Under the pieces are notes generated by a model. That model was not told the origin of the DNA and did not search any database. It was given only the letters and a program-made list of their open reading frames with translations. A DNA stretch of 64,000 bases, taken from the NCBI RefSeq assembly GCF_013409575.1, contig NZ_JACCCY010000003.1, positions 519,001 through 583,000 on the forward strand. The letters are read 5' to 3'. Both the position numbers and the translations under genes were made by a program. Of the stretch, positions 25,994 to 34,578 are shown in pieces; within the stretch, counting starts at the first letter, position 1; every line of letters starts with the position of its first letter. This DNA is from Macellibacteroides fermentans. GTDB taxonomy: Bacteria; Bacteroidota; Bacteroidia; Bacteroidales; Tannerellaceae.

Positions 25994-26050
25994 CAAAGAT
26001 ATAGGAACAATTTTCCAAAGATATAGGAATTGTTTCTCAAAGATATAGGA
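25994..26050 (+). repeat. Three 22-bp-spaced repeats, CAAAGATATAGGAA type
   Basis: CAAAGATATAGGAA occurs at 25994, 26016 and 26038 with the same 22-bp period as the array before it. A 38-codon frame starts at the end of the last unit (ATG 26051) but is interrupted by the intron exon region and is not convincing as a gene. Confidence 0.6.
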
Positions 26051-26171
26051 ATGAAAAACCAAACAGGTAAGGACGTAGAAAGCAAAGGTAAATGGTTCTC
26101 GCTTGAGATTACAGGATGGAATGGCGGAGTCGCTTACGAGCCGCTTACGCTCCGGCATGACAGATGACAGA

Positions 26172-28058
26172 GTGTGCTGTGAAAACATTGCAGGCGGCAA
26201 TGTTTGTAACTGTGAAAGAGATGAGGGCAGGCCCCTCGTAACCGTCTTGCAGGAGATGGTTGCAAACCAGTGTATGCTGCTTTGTTTAAGAGACAAGGTG
26301 GTGAGCGATACACCAAAAGGCGATGTAAATCGTCAGGTAACTGTACAAGAGATGACCGCAAGGGAATTATTGATGAAGCATCGAAAACTGTTCAGACGAT
26401 GTCAGAACCGGGTCTTTTCTGTCAGACCCGGGATAAATCCGGAAGGAACCTGTTTACGGTCCGGGTGGCATCCGGTGCAAAGATAGCATGACTTGTACAG
26501 AGGCTTTTTCACGGAACGCAGGAACCTGCGCCGGGATGTGAAGGGAGAAGTTCAAGCAGAAGCCCTGCAAGAACCAGCGTACCGAGGACCGGAGGCAGGG
26601 GCGGACTGTTCCGTAGTAGCGACGAAGTTTCTGTAATGGAAATGGAGCCAAGGGAACAGCTTATTCAAGCGTAGTAAATGTACAACTATTAAAACAGGAG
26701 GATGCAAATGAAAGACGCAAAGTCGCATGAGATTTCTAAATTTTTAATCATGGATGCCTTCAAACGAGTCAAGGCAAACCATGGAAGTGCGGGTATTGAC
26801 GGCGTATCGATTGAGCAGTTTGAGAAAAATCTCAAAGACAATCTCTACAAAATCTGGAACCGCATGAGTTCGGGAAGCTACTTCCCTCCATCGGTCAAAC
26901 TGGTAGAAATACCTAAACCCAATGGAGACAAACGTCCGTTAGGTATACCTACGGTAGGAGACAGGATTGCTCAGATGGCAGCAGTGATGATGCTGGAGCC
27001 ACAGATTGAACCCTGTTTCCACGAGGATTCTTATGCCTACAGGCCCAACCGCTCTGCACACGATGCCATCGCCAAAACACGCGAGCGGTGCTGGAAGTAC
27101 AACTGGGTATTGGATATGGACATCAGCAAGTTCTTCGATTCTATTGACCACGAACTGTTGATTAAAGCAGTCAGACTTCACACCGATTGTGTATGGGTGC
27201 TGCTTTACATCGAACGGTGGCTCAAAGTTCCCTACGAACTGCAGGATGGAAGTAAAATCGACCGGGACAAAGGGGTCCCGCAAGGGTCCGTAATCGGACC
27301 TGTGCTGGCCAATTTGTTCCTGCATTACGCCTTCGACAAGTGGATGAGCAGGTATTATCCGCACATTCCCTTCGAAAGGTATGCAGACGACACCATCTGT
27401 CACTGCGCCACCCAATCCCAGGCCGAAGCACTGAAAGTAGCTGTTCAACAACGGTTTGCTCAATGTAAACTGATGTTGAACGATGACAAAACAAAGATTG
27501 TGTACTGTAAAGACAGCCGCAGAAAGGGAGAGTTTGATACAATCTCTTTCGATTTCCTTGGCTACACCTTCCGACCACGGAAGGCAAAAGGCAGAAATGG
27601 CATCAACTTTACAGGCTTTCTGCCGGCAATCAGCAACAAGGCCTGCAACCGCATCCGTGAAAAGATGCGCAGCTGGAAAACAAGGAAACAACTGTTTCTA
27701 TCGCTGGAAACCCTGGCGAAAAGCATCAATCCGGTGCTTCGGGGATGGATTACTTATTATGGTAAATTTTATCCTACCCGACTCAAAATCCTGTTAGATG
27801 AAGTAAACAGACATCTTGCCAGATGGGTTACAGCCAAGTTCAAGCGCTTCAAGGGGAAACCCTATCGGGCTTACTACTGGCTGGGAAACATCTCCCGGAA
27901 AGAGTCTAAACTCTTTTACCACTGGCAGTGGGGAGTAACTCCAACAGCTAACAAGAAATGGTAATCTTATCAGACTGAATAAGAAGAGCCGTGTGATGGG
28001 AGACTGTCACGCACGGTTCTGTGAGAGGCTTGAGCTGAAATGCTCAGGCCTACTCGAC
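26172..28058 (+). mobile_element. Group II intron with encoded maturase
   Basis: The 5' end GTGTG fits the GUGYG consensus. Domain V is clear at 27986-28019 (GAGCCGTGTG…CACGGTTC, 34 nt), followed by a domain VI hairpin (GGCTTGAGC…GCTCAGGCC) and a 3' end in AC at 28058. The RT ORF lies in domain IV. The flanks form an inverted repeat: ATGACAGATG before and CATCTGTCAT after, so the intron sits inside a hairpin loop. The exact ends are inferred to within a few bases. Confidence 0.85.
26708..27964 (+). CDS. ltrA: Group II intron reverse transcriptase/maturase
   Basis: About 418 residues. I prefer ATG 26708 over 26702 because AGGAGG lies 6 nt before it, one of few good Shine-Dalgarno sites here. 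The RT domain (about 10-290) shows VKANHGSAGIDGVSIEQFE, PKPNGDKRPLGIPTVGDRI, the QGSVIGPVLANLFLHYAFD block and the catalytic FERYADDTICHC. The X/maturase domain follows (NPVLRGWITYYGKFYP). It ends at HWQWGVTPTANKKW with no HNH endonuclease, as in endonuclease-lacking classes that target hairpins or replication forks. It splices and mobilises the intron. Confidence 0.93.
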   Translation: MKDAKSHEISKFLIMDAFKRVKANHGSAGIDGVSIEQFEKNLKDNLYKIWNRMSSGSYFPPSVKLVEIPKPNGDKRPLGIPTVGDRIAQMAAVMMLEPQIEPCFHEDSYAYRPNRSAHDAIAKTRERCWKYNWVLDMDISKFFDSIDHELLIKAVRLHTDCVWVLLYIERWLKVPYELQDGSKIDRDKGVPQGSVIGPVLANLFLHYAFDKWMSRYYPHIPFERYADDTICHCATQSQAEALKVAVQQRFAQCKLMLNDDKTKIVYCKDSRRKGEFDTISFDFLGYTFRPRKAKGRNGINFTGFLPAISNKACNRIREKMRSWKTRKQLFLSLETLAKSINPVLRGWITYYGKFYPTRLKILLDEVNRHLARWVTAKFKRFKGKPYRAYYWLGNISRKESKLFYHWQWGVTPTANKKW

Positions 28059-28089
28059 TGAAATGGATCTGTCACAGCCATCTGTCATT

Positions 28090-28140
28090 TCCAAAACCCG
28101 CTTCAATAAAGGGTTTTGAGGGTGAAAATGATAGATGACA
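28090..28140. terminator. Hairpin downstream of the intron
   Basis: AAAACCC and GGGTTTT (stem with a TTCAATAA-type loop) lie within a longer imperfect inverted repeat of ATCTGTCATTT and AAATGATAGATGACAGAT. It could end transcription from either side. Confidence 0.4.
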
Positions 28141-28154
28141 GATCATTTTGCAGT

Positions 28155-28358
28155 TTATTGCTTATCCTTGAAGTAAAAAACGTAGTAATACCATAACAGC
28201 CCTATCCAGTTAAGGGCGAGGATAGTGAGAATCCACAATCCTTTCTGTCCTTTACTGATAAAAGGGTTCTGCAATACGGCGGTTACCCCGAAGATAACAC
28301 TTGCAATGGCAATAATGTAGCCTATTTCGGGCAGTCCTATGAGTGCGAGTGGGTACAT
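28155..28358 (-). CDS. PLDc_N domain small membrane protein
   Basis: 67 residues from ATG 28358, the last Met before homology starts; the longer frame to 28427 only shadows the ATPase gene. Two hydrophobic segments (IGYIIAIASVIFGVTAVL and LWILTILALNWIGLLWYYYVF) with the NW-G-x-x-WYY pattern are typical of the phospholipase D nuclease N-terminal (PLDc_N) family, membrane proteins of unknown role. It overlaps the end of the zinc ABC ATPase gene by 22 nt, so it is translated from the same mRNA, where a permease gene might have been expected. Confidence 0.75.
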   Translation of the reverse strand: MYPLALIGLPEIGYIIAIASVIFGVTAVLQNPFISKGQKGLWILTILALNWIGLLWYYYVFYFKDKQ

Positions 28359-29119
28359 GTTTCGTCGTCGTGCTTTTTCAATACCCGGTGGGGCAGGTTT
28401 CCATGGCCTATCAATTCGATGGGACATGCATACTTCTCGTTCAGCCAGTTTTCTGAGATATCGGATCCGGCATGGTAGTGGGCAGTTTCGTTTACACAGG
28501 CAATGTTCTTCACCATAGAAAGCACGGTGCCGATATCGTGCGAAACCAGTACGATGGCACTCCGTTTGTTTATTTCGTCGAGTAACCGGTAAAAGTGTGA
28601 CTCGAACCGCTTGTCGACATACGAATTAGGTTCATCCAGAATGAGCACCTGCGGATCAGACACGATGGAGCGTCCCAGCAATACCCGCTGAAGCTGTCCG
28701 CCTGAAAGTTCGCCGATGGGGCGTTTTACAAGCTCTTCCAAGCCCATCTGTGCCACTACTTCGTCGATCCGCTTTTGCTGCTGGTCGTTAAATCCGCGAA
28801 TCCATCGCTTTTCCGAAGCCAGTCCGGAGGATATCACATCTCTTACGGTAATGGGGAATTTCTTGTCGATATTGTTTAACTGAGGCAGGTATCCGATTCG
28901 CAGAAAAGGTACCTGTTTGCCGTCCTGATAAAACCGGATGGTTCCGGAGTTGGGTTGCAGCAGACCAAGGATAACCTTAAGCAGCGTTGTTTTACCTCCT
29001 CCGTTGGGACCGATTATACCCAGAAAGTCGCCTTCCAGTACATCCAGCGACACATCTTTCAATACGGTCTTGTTGCCGTATCCGGCCGTTACATCTTTTA
29101 TCTCAATTAGCTTCTGCAT
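28337..29119 (-). CDS. znuC: Zinc/manganese-type ABC transporter ATP-binding protein
   Basis: 260 residues with Walker A GPNGGGKTT (about 37-45), signature LSGGQLQRVLLGRS (about 138-151) and Walker B VLILDEP. Similarity to ZnuC/MntB-type ATPases is strong (GYLPQLNNIDKKFPITVRDV). It should power metal import by the membrane permease, working with the periplasmic binding protein encoded just upstream (17-nt overlap). No permease gene follows: the next frame is the PLDc_N protein and then the group II intron. The symbol is given by family resemblance. Confidence 0.85.
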   Translation of the reverse strand: MQKLIEIKDVTAGYGNKTVLKDVSLDVLEGDFLGIIGPNGGGKTTLLKVILGLLQPNSGTIRFYQDGKQVPFLRIGYLPQLNNIDKKFPITVRDVISSGLASEKRWIRGFNDQQQKRIDEVVAQMGLEELVKRPIGELSGGQLQRVLLGRSIVSDPQVLILDEPNSYVDKRFESHFYRLLDEINKRSAIVLVSHDIGTVLSMVKNIACVNETAHYHAGSDISENWLNEKYACPIELIGHGNLPHRVLKKHDDETCTHSHS

Positions 29120-30005
29120 CTTTTAAAGATTGGGCAATCAGAATCATCTCTTCGTGCCAATTATAGGATAGCGGATTGATTCGCACAAGCTTACAACCGG
29201 TTTCGCGGGCAATAAGTTCTGCATTCTTCTGATCAAATTCCTGTTGGATAAATACAACACGGGTATTGTTGGCACGGGCGGTGTCTACCAGCTCTTTCAA
29301 CTGAGCGGGACTGGGTTCTTTACCGTCCATTTCAATGCATAGCTGTGTAAGCTGGTATTCGGCGGCAAAATAGCTTAAGGCCGGATGATAAATAATGAAG
29401 GTCCGGTTGCTAAGTCCCTCCAGCAATTGATTGATGGTTGCCTCGGTCTTTTCGATTTCGGCCAATAAGGCGTTGTAGTTGTCGAAGTAAAACTTGGTAT
29501 TCTCCTTGTCGAGGGCGATAAACGCCTGCAGGGTATTCCAAGCTACTGCTTTGGCTCCGGCAACTGAGCTCCAGGTATGGGGATCGATTCCGGTGTGCTT
29601 ATGACCGTGGTCGTGTCCGTGATCTTCGCCGTCGTGATCGTGCTCCTCGTGCATTTCGGCATCCGGGTTATCAATTACGGCAATACCTTCCGACAGGTCG
29701 AACACCTTCAGGTTGGGATTATTCTTTACGATATTGTCCATCCAGGCCGTTTCAAATCCGATGTAGCCGATCTTCAGGTAAGCTACGCTTTGTCCCACTT
29801 TGATCATCTGCTGGGGTGTGGGATCGTAGGTTTCGGGGCTCTGACCGGCAGGCACCACACAGTTGATTGTATATTTATCGCCGGCAATCTTTTCGGCAAA
29901 GTATCTCTGGGGTTCTATGGTTACGGATACCATCTTTTCGGACGTCTTTTTTTCTGCACACGAGAATAAAAGAAGAGAGAATAATAGAAGTGTAATCTGC
30001 TTCAT
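29103..30005 (-). CDS. znuA: Zinc ABC transporter substrate-binding lipoprotein (ZnuA family)
   Basis: 300 residues with a lipoprotein signal ending LFSC (Cys16). It has the cluster A-I fold with a His-rich loop (HEEHDHDGEDHGHDHGHKH, about 118-136) before HTWSS, as in zinc-binding ZnuA proteins. Metal ligands are expected at the early His/Tyr region, at HP in FIIYHPALSYFA and near the C-terminal glutamate. It captures zinc in the periplasm for the ATPase encoded next. A -7 box at 30026-30033 lies just upstream; no Zur site could be confirmed by eye. Confidence 0.9.
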   Translation of the reverse strand: MKQITLLLFSLLLFSCAEKKTSEKMVSVTIEPQRYFAEKIAGDKYTINCVVPAGQSPETYDPTPQQMIKVGQSVAYLKIGYIGFETAWMDNIVKNNPNLKVFDLSEGIAVIDNPDAEMHEEHDHDGEDHGHDHGHKHTGIDPHTWSSVAGAKAVAWNTLQAFIALDKENTKFYFDNYNALLAEIEKTEATINQLLEGLSNRTFIIYHPALSYFAAEYQLTQLCIEMDGKEPSPAQLKELVDTARANNTRVVFIQQEFDQKNAELIARETGCKLVRINPLSYNWHEEMILIAQSLKDAEAN

Positions 30006-30025
30006 GTCTATATTGTTTTAAACCA

Positions 30026-30033
30026 CAAATATA
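30026..30033 (-). promoter_or_regulatory. Candidate -7 box for znuA
   Basis: Reads TATATTTG on the minus strand, 21 bp before the znuA ATG. Confidence 0.45.
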
Positions 30034-30106
30034 CAGAATAATTTCTTTCTATCGCAGAAGGTTTATTTGACGGCATCAAAAAGAGAGGTATATCAGCCGG
30101 AATATG

Positions 30107-30114
30107 TATATTTG
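30107..30114 (+). promoter_or_regulatory. Candidate -7 box for cysS
   Basis: TATATTTG, 27 bp before the cysS ATG, divergent from the znuA promoter. Confidence 0.45.
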
Positions 30115-30140
30115 TAACCTCAATAAAGTTTTATATAGTT

Positions 30141-31619
30141 ATGGAACATCCATTAAGCATTTACAACACGCTTACGAGAAAAAAGGAACAGTTCGTACCT
30201 TTGCATGAACCGCATGTGGGAATGTATGTATGCGGACCTACAGTGTATGGCGATGCCCATTTGGGTCATGCCCGGCCGGCCATTACATTCGATTTGTTGT
30301 TCCGCTATCTGTCGCACCTGGGATACAAAGTAAGATACGTACGCAATATTACCGATGTGGGTCACCTTGAAAATGATGCCGACGCGGGAGAAGACAAGAT
30401 TGCCAAAAAGGCCAGACTGGAACAGCTTGAGCCCATGGAGGTGGTTCAATATTACCTTAACAGGTACCACAAGTCGATGGATGCACTCAATGTGCTTCCT
30501 CCCAGCATCGAACCACATGCCTCGGGGCATATCATCGAACAGATCGAACTGGTGAAGAAGATTATCGACAACGGATTTGCTTACGAAAGCGAAGGTTCTG
30601 TTTACTTTGATGTTGAAAAATACAATAAATCGCATAATTACGGCAAACTGTCGGGGCGTAACGTGGAGGATATGTTAAATACCACCCGGGCTTTGGACGG
30701 ACAGGAAGAGAAGCGCAACAGCGTTGACTTCGCCTTATGGAAGTGTGCGGCCCCGGAACATATTATGCGCTGGCCTTCGCCCTGGAGCAATGGCTTTCCG
30801 GGATGGCATTGCGAATGTACTGCCATGGGTAAGAAGTACCTGGGCGAGAGTTTCGATATCCACGGAGGCGGAATGGATCTGATCTTCCCTCACCACGAAT
30901 GCGAAATTGCACAGGCTGTGGCTTCGCAGGGAAAAGAGGCGGTTCATTACTGGATGCACAACAATATGATCACCATTAACGGACAGAAGATGGGTAAGAG
31001 TCTGGGTAATTTCATTACGTTGGATGAATTCTTTACCGGCAGCCATGCTTCATTGGCACAGGCTTACAGTCCGATGACAATACGCTTCTTTATCCTTATG
31101 GCTCATTACCGCAGTACAGTGGACTTCAGCAATGAGGCTTTGCAGGCTTCGGAAAAGGGGTTGTCGCGGTTGATGGAGGCATGGAGCCACCTGGACAAGC
31201 TGAAAGCTTCTGAGGTTTCGTCTGTCGATGTAAAAGGTATTCGCTCCAAGTGTTACGATGCTATGAACGACGACCTGAACAGTCCGATTGTAATTTCTCA
31301 TTTGTTTGACGCCACCCGAAGCATCAATTCCGTATTAGCTGGACAAGCTACACTTACAACCGAAGATATTGAAGAGCTGAAAAGCGTATTCAAGCTGTTT
31401 CTGTTCGATATATTAGGTATGCAGGATCTGGCAGTGGTAGCTGCGGGCGCCAATACCGAAGCATTCGGAAAAGCGGTGGATTTATTGCTCACCATCCGTA
31501 AACAGGCCAAAGATAACAAGGATTGGGCTACGTCCGACAAGATACGGAACGAGCTCACAGCGCTTGGATTTGAGATAAAAGATACCAAAGACGGTGCAGA
31601 GTGGAAGTTATCCAACTAA
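30141..31619 (+). CDS. cysS: Cysteinyl-tRNA synthetase
   Basis: 492 residues, normal length. The class I signatures are clear: a HIGH-type motif in [16 protein letters not shown] (about 30-45, including a zinc-ligand Cys) and KMGKSLGN as the KMSKS motif (about 281-288). The zinc-site residues [10 protein letters not shown] and [10 protein letters not shown] lie between. It charges tRNA-Cys in the cytoplasm. A strong terminator follows at 31646. Confidence 0.97.
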   Translation: MEHPLSIYNTLTRKKEQFVPLHEPHVGMYVCGPTVYGDAHLGHARPAITFDLLFRYLSHLGYKVRYVRNITDVGHLENDADAGEDKIAKKARLEQLEPMEVVQYYLNRYHKSMDALNVLPPSIEPHASGHIIEQIELVKKIIDNGFAYESEGSVYFDVEKYNKSHNYGKLSGRNVEDMLNTTRALDGQEEKRNSVDFALWKCAAPEHIMRWPSPWSNGFPGWHCECTAMGKKYLGESFDIHGGGMDLIFPHHECEIAQAVASQGKEAVHYWMHNNMITINGQKMGKSLGNFITLDEFFTGSHASLAQAYSPMTIRFFILMAHYRSTVDFSNEALQASEKGLSRLMEAWSHLDKLKASEVSSVDVKGIRSKCYDAMNDDLNSPIVISHLFDATRSINSVLAGQATLTTEDIEELKSVFKLFLFDILGMQDLAVVAAGANTEAFGKAVDLLLTIRKQAKDNKDWATSDKIRNELTALGFEIKDTKDGAEWKLSN

Positions 31620-31645
31620 CAGTTTCTGGAAAATATAGATAGATG

Positions 31646-31669
31646 AAGGGCGGCTTGACCGCCCTTTTT
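31646..31669 (+). terminator. Intrinsic terminator after cysS
   Basis: AAGGGCGG-cttga-CCGCCCTT followed by TTTC and T-rich sequence, 26 nt beyond the cysS stop. Confidence 0.85.
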
Positions 31670-31719
31670 CTTTGTACTAAAATGACGCTGAGGCTGACTT
31701 TACAGGCCGTTATGTCTTG

Positions 31720-32619
31720 TTATCTGGAAGGGATTACAATCCGGCTGGTCAGCGGATGGCGGTTGCCCGAAATGCTCCGGAACTTGACTTCGGCCGATCC
31801 TATTTTAAGTTTGGCCTTTATTTTAATGGGAATCTTATTCCCGTCGTCGCTCACCCACACTTCGATGGCCTCTTTGGTCTCCGTAAAGGCTTCGTCAAAG
31901 ATATCCATATAGAAGCGTTTCGTCTTGAACTTCACATTGTCGCCATGCTCTACGATACTCTGACCCGCATACCGGAAGCGCACATTTACACGGTCGCGTC
32001 CTACGGCAATACGGAAAGGAATCACATCTCCCACCCGCATAGCCGAAATATCGTGTGTACGGAGGAATAGTGTAGCACCCAGCATATCGGTCATACAATC
32101 TTCGCTCACAAGGACAGTGTCTATTTTGGTCTTCTCCAGGTTATAGCGGAGGGAACGCACCCGTGTAAGTCCTTCGTTGTAAGTGAATTTGAGGTCGTCC
32201 ACCAGGTATTTGCCTCCTTCGTTTACGCGTTTCTCGCTACGTAAAAGTTGCATCTCCTTCGAATAGTGGCAGTCGATGGTATCGCGCATTTTGAAAATAT
32301 GGTCGAACATGGAGGTGGTTTTAAAAAGCAGCCGGTAACGATAGGCAGCTCCGTTCTGGCCGTTACCGTTTCTTGGGCCGTTGACGGCATTATCGATCAA
32401 CAGCTCCACGTTGCCTGCTTTAGGCATAATAAGTCCCCACTTAAAATACACATCCATCTGCAGGCGTTCGCCCGGCAGAAAGGCATTGTTCTCCATTACA
32501 CACTGTCCCTTAGCACCTGCAAAAGGAAGTGCAAGAAGGGTTATGAGAAGCCAAAGGAATGCGTTAGAAAGGCATACCGGGCATTGAATTGTTTCCTGAT
32601 GACGATTGTCTTCCTTCAT
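31720..32619 (-). CDS. DUF3108 domain-containing secreted protein
   Basis: 299 residues. A hydrophobic export segment (LLITLLALPFAGAKG, about 29-43) precedes NNAFLPGERLQMDVYFKWG, which begins the DUF3108 beta-barrel-like domain. The family's role is unknown; members lie in the periplasm. The start at 32619 is the only Met before the export segment, although this places the first 18 codons over the end of the upstream Ig-like gene (overlap 32564-32619). The two are therefore translationally linked. A non-ATG start closer to the signal is possible. Confidence 0.82.
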   Translation of the reverse strand: MKEDNRHQETIQCPVCLSNAFLWLLITLLALPFAGAKGQCVMENNAFLPGERLQMDVYFKWGLIMPKAGNVELLIDNAVNGPRNGNGQNGAAYRYRLLFKTTSMFDHIFKMRDTIDCHYSKEMQLLRSEKRVNEGGKYLVDDLKFTYNEGLTRVRSLRYNLEKTKIDTVLVSEDCMTDMLGATLFLRTHDISAMRVGDVIPFRIAVGRDRVNVRFRYAGQSIVEHGDNVKFKTKRFYMDIFDEAFTETKEAIEVWVSDDGNKIPIKIKAKLKIGSAEVKFRSISGNRHPLTSRIVIPSR

Positions 32620-34471
32620 TTTTGTAATCTCTCTTCTTTTTAGTAGCCTCCTTGGGCTTGTTCTTGGTTATTTCAAGCGGTTTCTGCCTGATCAGAGGTG
32701 TAGCTGTTACATCCCAGGTTTCCTCCACATCAAAATTTTGCATCACCGTAAAGAATCCGGGATAATAGTACACCGGTTCGGGCTGACGTTTTTCCGCAAA
32801 ATTACCCGGGTCCCATTCGTCGTTATTGTTCAAATCCAGAATGATTCGGGCATAATACTTATCGGGTTTCAGGTCCATAAACAGTACTCCTCCCTCCCTT
32901 ACAGGCGCTTTACGCACCGGCTGATCGCTTGCATTGAGCAATTGTACAAAAGCGGTGGTGTCTACACCCGGCAGGTTAATATAAAGATTTCCGTAATCGT
33001 CCTGCTTCTTTATGGTAAACTGGGTGGATAATACGTTGTTCCACTTTCCGTACAGGCTGTATATAGTGGCCGAATCCGCCTCAAGACGGTAGGTTTCGCC
33101 GTACTTCCAGTCGCGGTCTATAAAGAAACCGAGCGCATTGGTGCTGTCGGGGATAAAATTAAAGTCCACCTCCTGCCACAGGGTGTCTACCTTCCGGTCC
33201 AGATAGAAGGCCTCCTTCTTGATGTTCAGCACCGGTTCGTCAAACACCACAGAAACGGTATCAAACACATCCATGGAGGAAGGAGCATCTACATTCATCC
33301 CCAGAAATACGATAGGTTCTGGTTCGCCCTTCTTTCTTTTTTTCTTTACTTCCGGTCGTTTACGCAACACCATCTGCAAGGTATCGGTCTGCGGTCTCAG
33401 CACATTGAGGGAGTCGCTCTTGAGATAATCCAGGGCTACACGGATGGTATCCTGCTTCCACAAAAGCGAATCGGTAAGCCAATAATGTACTGCCTTGTTT
33501 TCTTCTGCCTTTTGGGCTACATACCATTTATCCTGCACCGCTTCGGCTTGCAGCAGCCTTGGCGCGGGTATAGAATCGATCTGAGCATTGAAGCGTATGG
33601 TAAACCGATTGTCTTGAGTCCGTTCCGATTTAGTGAGGTATTGTCTTTCGAATTTTTCCTTGGACAGAAGCAATAATACGTCGTCGGGCATAAAGCGGGT
33701 ATAGTTGACTACCTTGATGGAGTCTACCGTAATCGAATCTTTCCAAACAGTATCATTGCGCGAGGTAAACTGGAACGTGGGAGTATAGAGTGAATCGGCA
33801 AAGGCCATCTCCTCTCCGGGCTGATCAAATCTGTAATCGCGGTTTATATCGTTCAACCCGAATATATGATAGCTTCCGGTAGCTATGTTGCGGATCGTGA
33901 ATTTACCCTTATCGTTGGTACGCGAGATACGCTCGAAGGGGAGTTTTCTGAAAGCGGTATCGGCCTGGTTGCTATGTAAACCGATGGTTATACCCGGCAT
34001 CGGCTCCAGGTTTTCTGCATTCAGAAGGGTTCCCGAAACCTCAAGCGAATCTATCACATTACCCGTTGAGAATGCAAACGAGAAATTCTCGAATACATTT
34101 TTCTCGTTATTGTCGGCAATGGAATTGGTAAAGTCGATTGTATAGGTGGTATTGGGTTTGAGGGTGTCGTTAAGCTCCACCACAGCTTTCCGTCCCCTGG
34201 CCTGTATAACCGGCAACATACGTTGCGGAGGTGTTACAATCACATTCTCCATCGGATTCTCTATCTGGATAAGTTCGTCGAATTCTATTTCGACTTTATT
34301 GCCTTTGAAATTGGTTTGATTAGGCAAAGGATTGCTGGCGATGAAACGGGGCGGCTTCTCGTCGTACGGACCACCGTTGGGTGATGCCATATTCGCACAC
34401 GAATACATTACCACGAGCAAAAAAATGCCAATCAGTGCAAGAATGCTATTTCTAATAAATTGTGGGTTCAT
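32564..34471 (-). CDS. Ig-like domain lipoprotein (SbsA-type N-terminal domain)
   Basis: 635 residues with a lipobox ending MYSC (Cys25), then SPNGGPYDEKPPRF and an SbsA-type Ig-like domain (about 35-140; IEFDELIQIENP and LKPNTTYTIDFTNSIADNN). A carboxypeptidase-regulatory-like part follows (LLNAENLEPMPGITIGLH) and several further beta-sandwich stretches. The C-terminus is very basic (KKKRDYKNEGRQ). Such proteins are abundant in Bacteroidetes, and their function is not established. It shares an operon with the DUF3108 gene. Confidence 0.85.
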   Translation of the reverse strand: MNPQFIRNSILALIGIFLLVVMYSCANMASPNGGPYDEKPPRFIASNPLPNQTNFKGNKVEIEFDELIQIENPMENVIVTPPQRMLPVIQARGRKAVVELNDTLKPNTTYTIDFTNSIADNNEKNVFENFSFAFSTGNVIDSLEVSGTLLNAENLEPMPGITIGLHSNQADTAFRKLPFERISRTNDKGKFTIRNIATGSYHIFGLNDINRDYRFDQPGEEMAFADSLYTPTFQFTSRNDTVWKDSITVDSIKVVNYTRFMPDDVLLLLSKEKFERQYLTKSERTQDNRFTIRFNAQIDSIPAPRLLQAEAVQDKWYVAQKAEENKAVHYWLTDSLLWKQDTIRVALDYLKSDSLNVLRPQTDTLQMVLRKRPEVKKKRKKGEPEPIVFLGMNVDAPSSMDVFDTVSVVFDEPVLNIKKEAFYLDRKVDTLWQEVDFNFIPDSTNALGFFIDRDWKYGETYRLEADSATIYSLYGKWNNVLSTQFTIKKQDDYGNLYINLPGVDTTAFVQLLNASDQPVRKAPVREGGVLFMDLKPDKYYARIILDLNNNDEWDPGNFAEKRQPEPVYYYPGFFTVMQNFDVEETWDVTATPLIRQKPLEITKNKPKEATKKKRDYKNEGRQSSSGNNSMPGMPF

Positions 34472-34496
34472 TGACTCAGTCTTTTATGCAATGGGA

Positions 34497-34512
34497 CAAA
34501 AGTACAAAGATA
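34497..34512 (-). promoter_or_regulatory. Two adjacent candidate -7 boxes for the Ig-like gene
   Basis: On the minus strand the sequence reads TATCTTTG (34505-34512) and TACTTTTG (34497-34504), either of which could serve, 25-40 bp before the ATG. Confidence 0.4.
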
Positions 34513-34578
34513 TGCCGACAGATAAAGCATTTAAACACCTTTTAATCAAATCGCTTTACCTGAAAAGCGGCGAATAGC

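Noticed and set aside
25845-26050. Possible CRISPR array
   Set aside because: Units are short, spacers are only about 8-10 bp, only three copies occur, and no cas genes are near.
26103-26651. Several short overlapping frames before the maturase
   Set aside because: They lie in the structured RNA domains I-III of the group II intron, and composition and overlap on both strands argue against coding.
26939-27691. 250-residue minus-strand frame
   Set aside because: Shadow of the reverse transcriptase gene.
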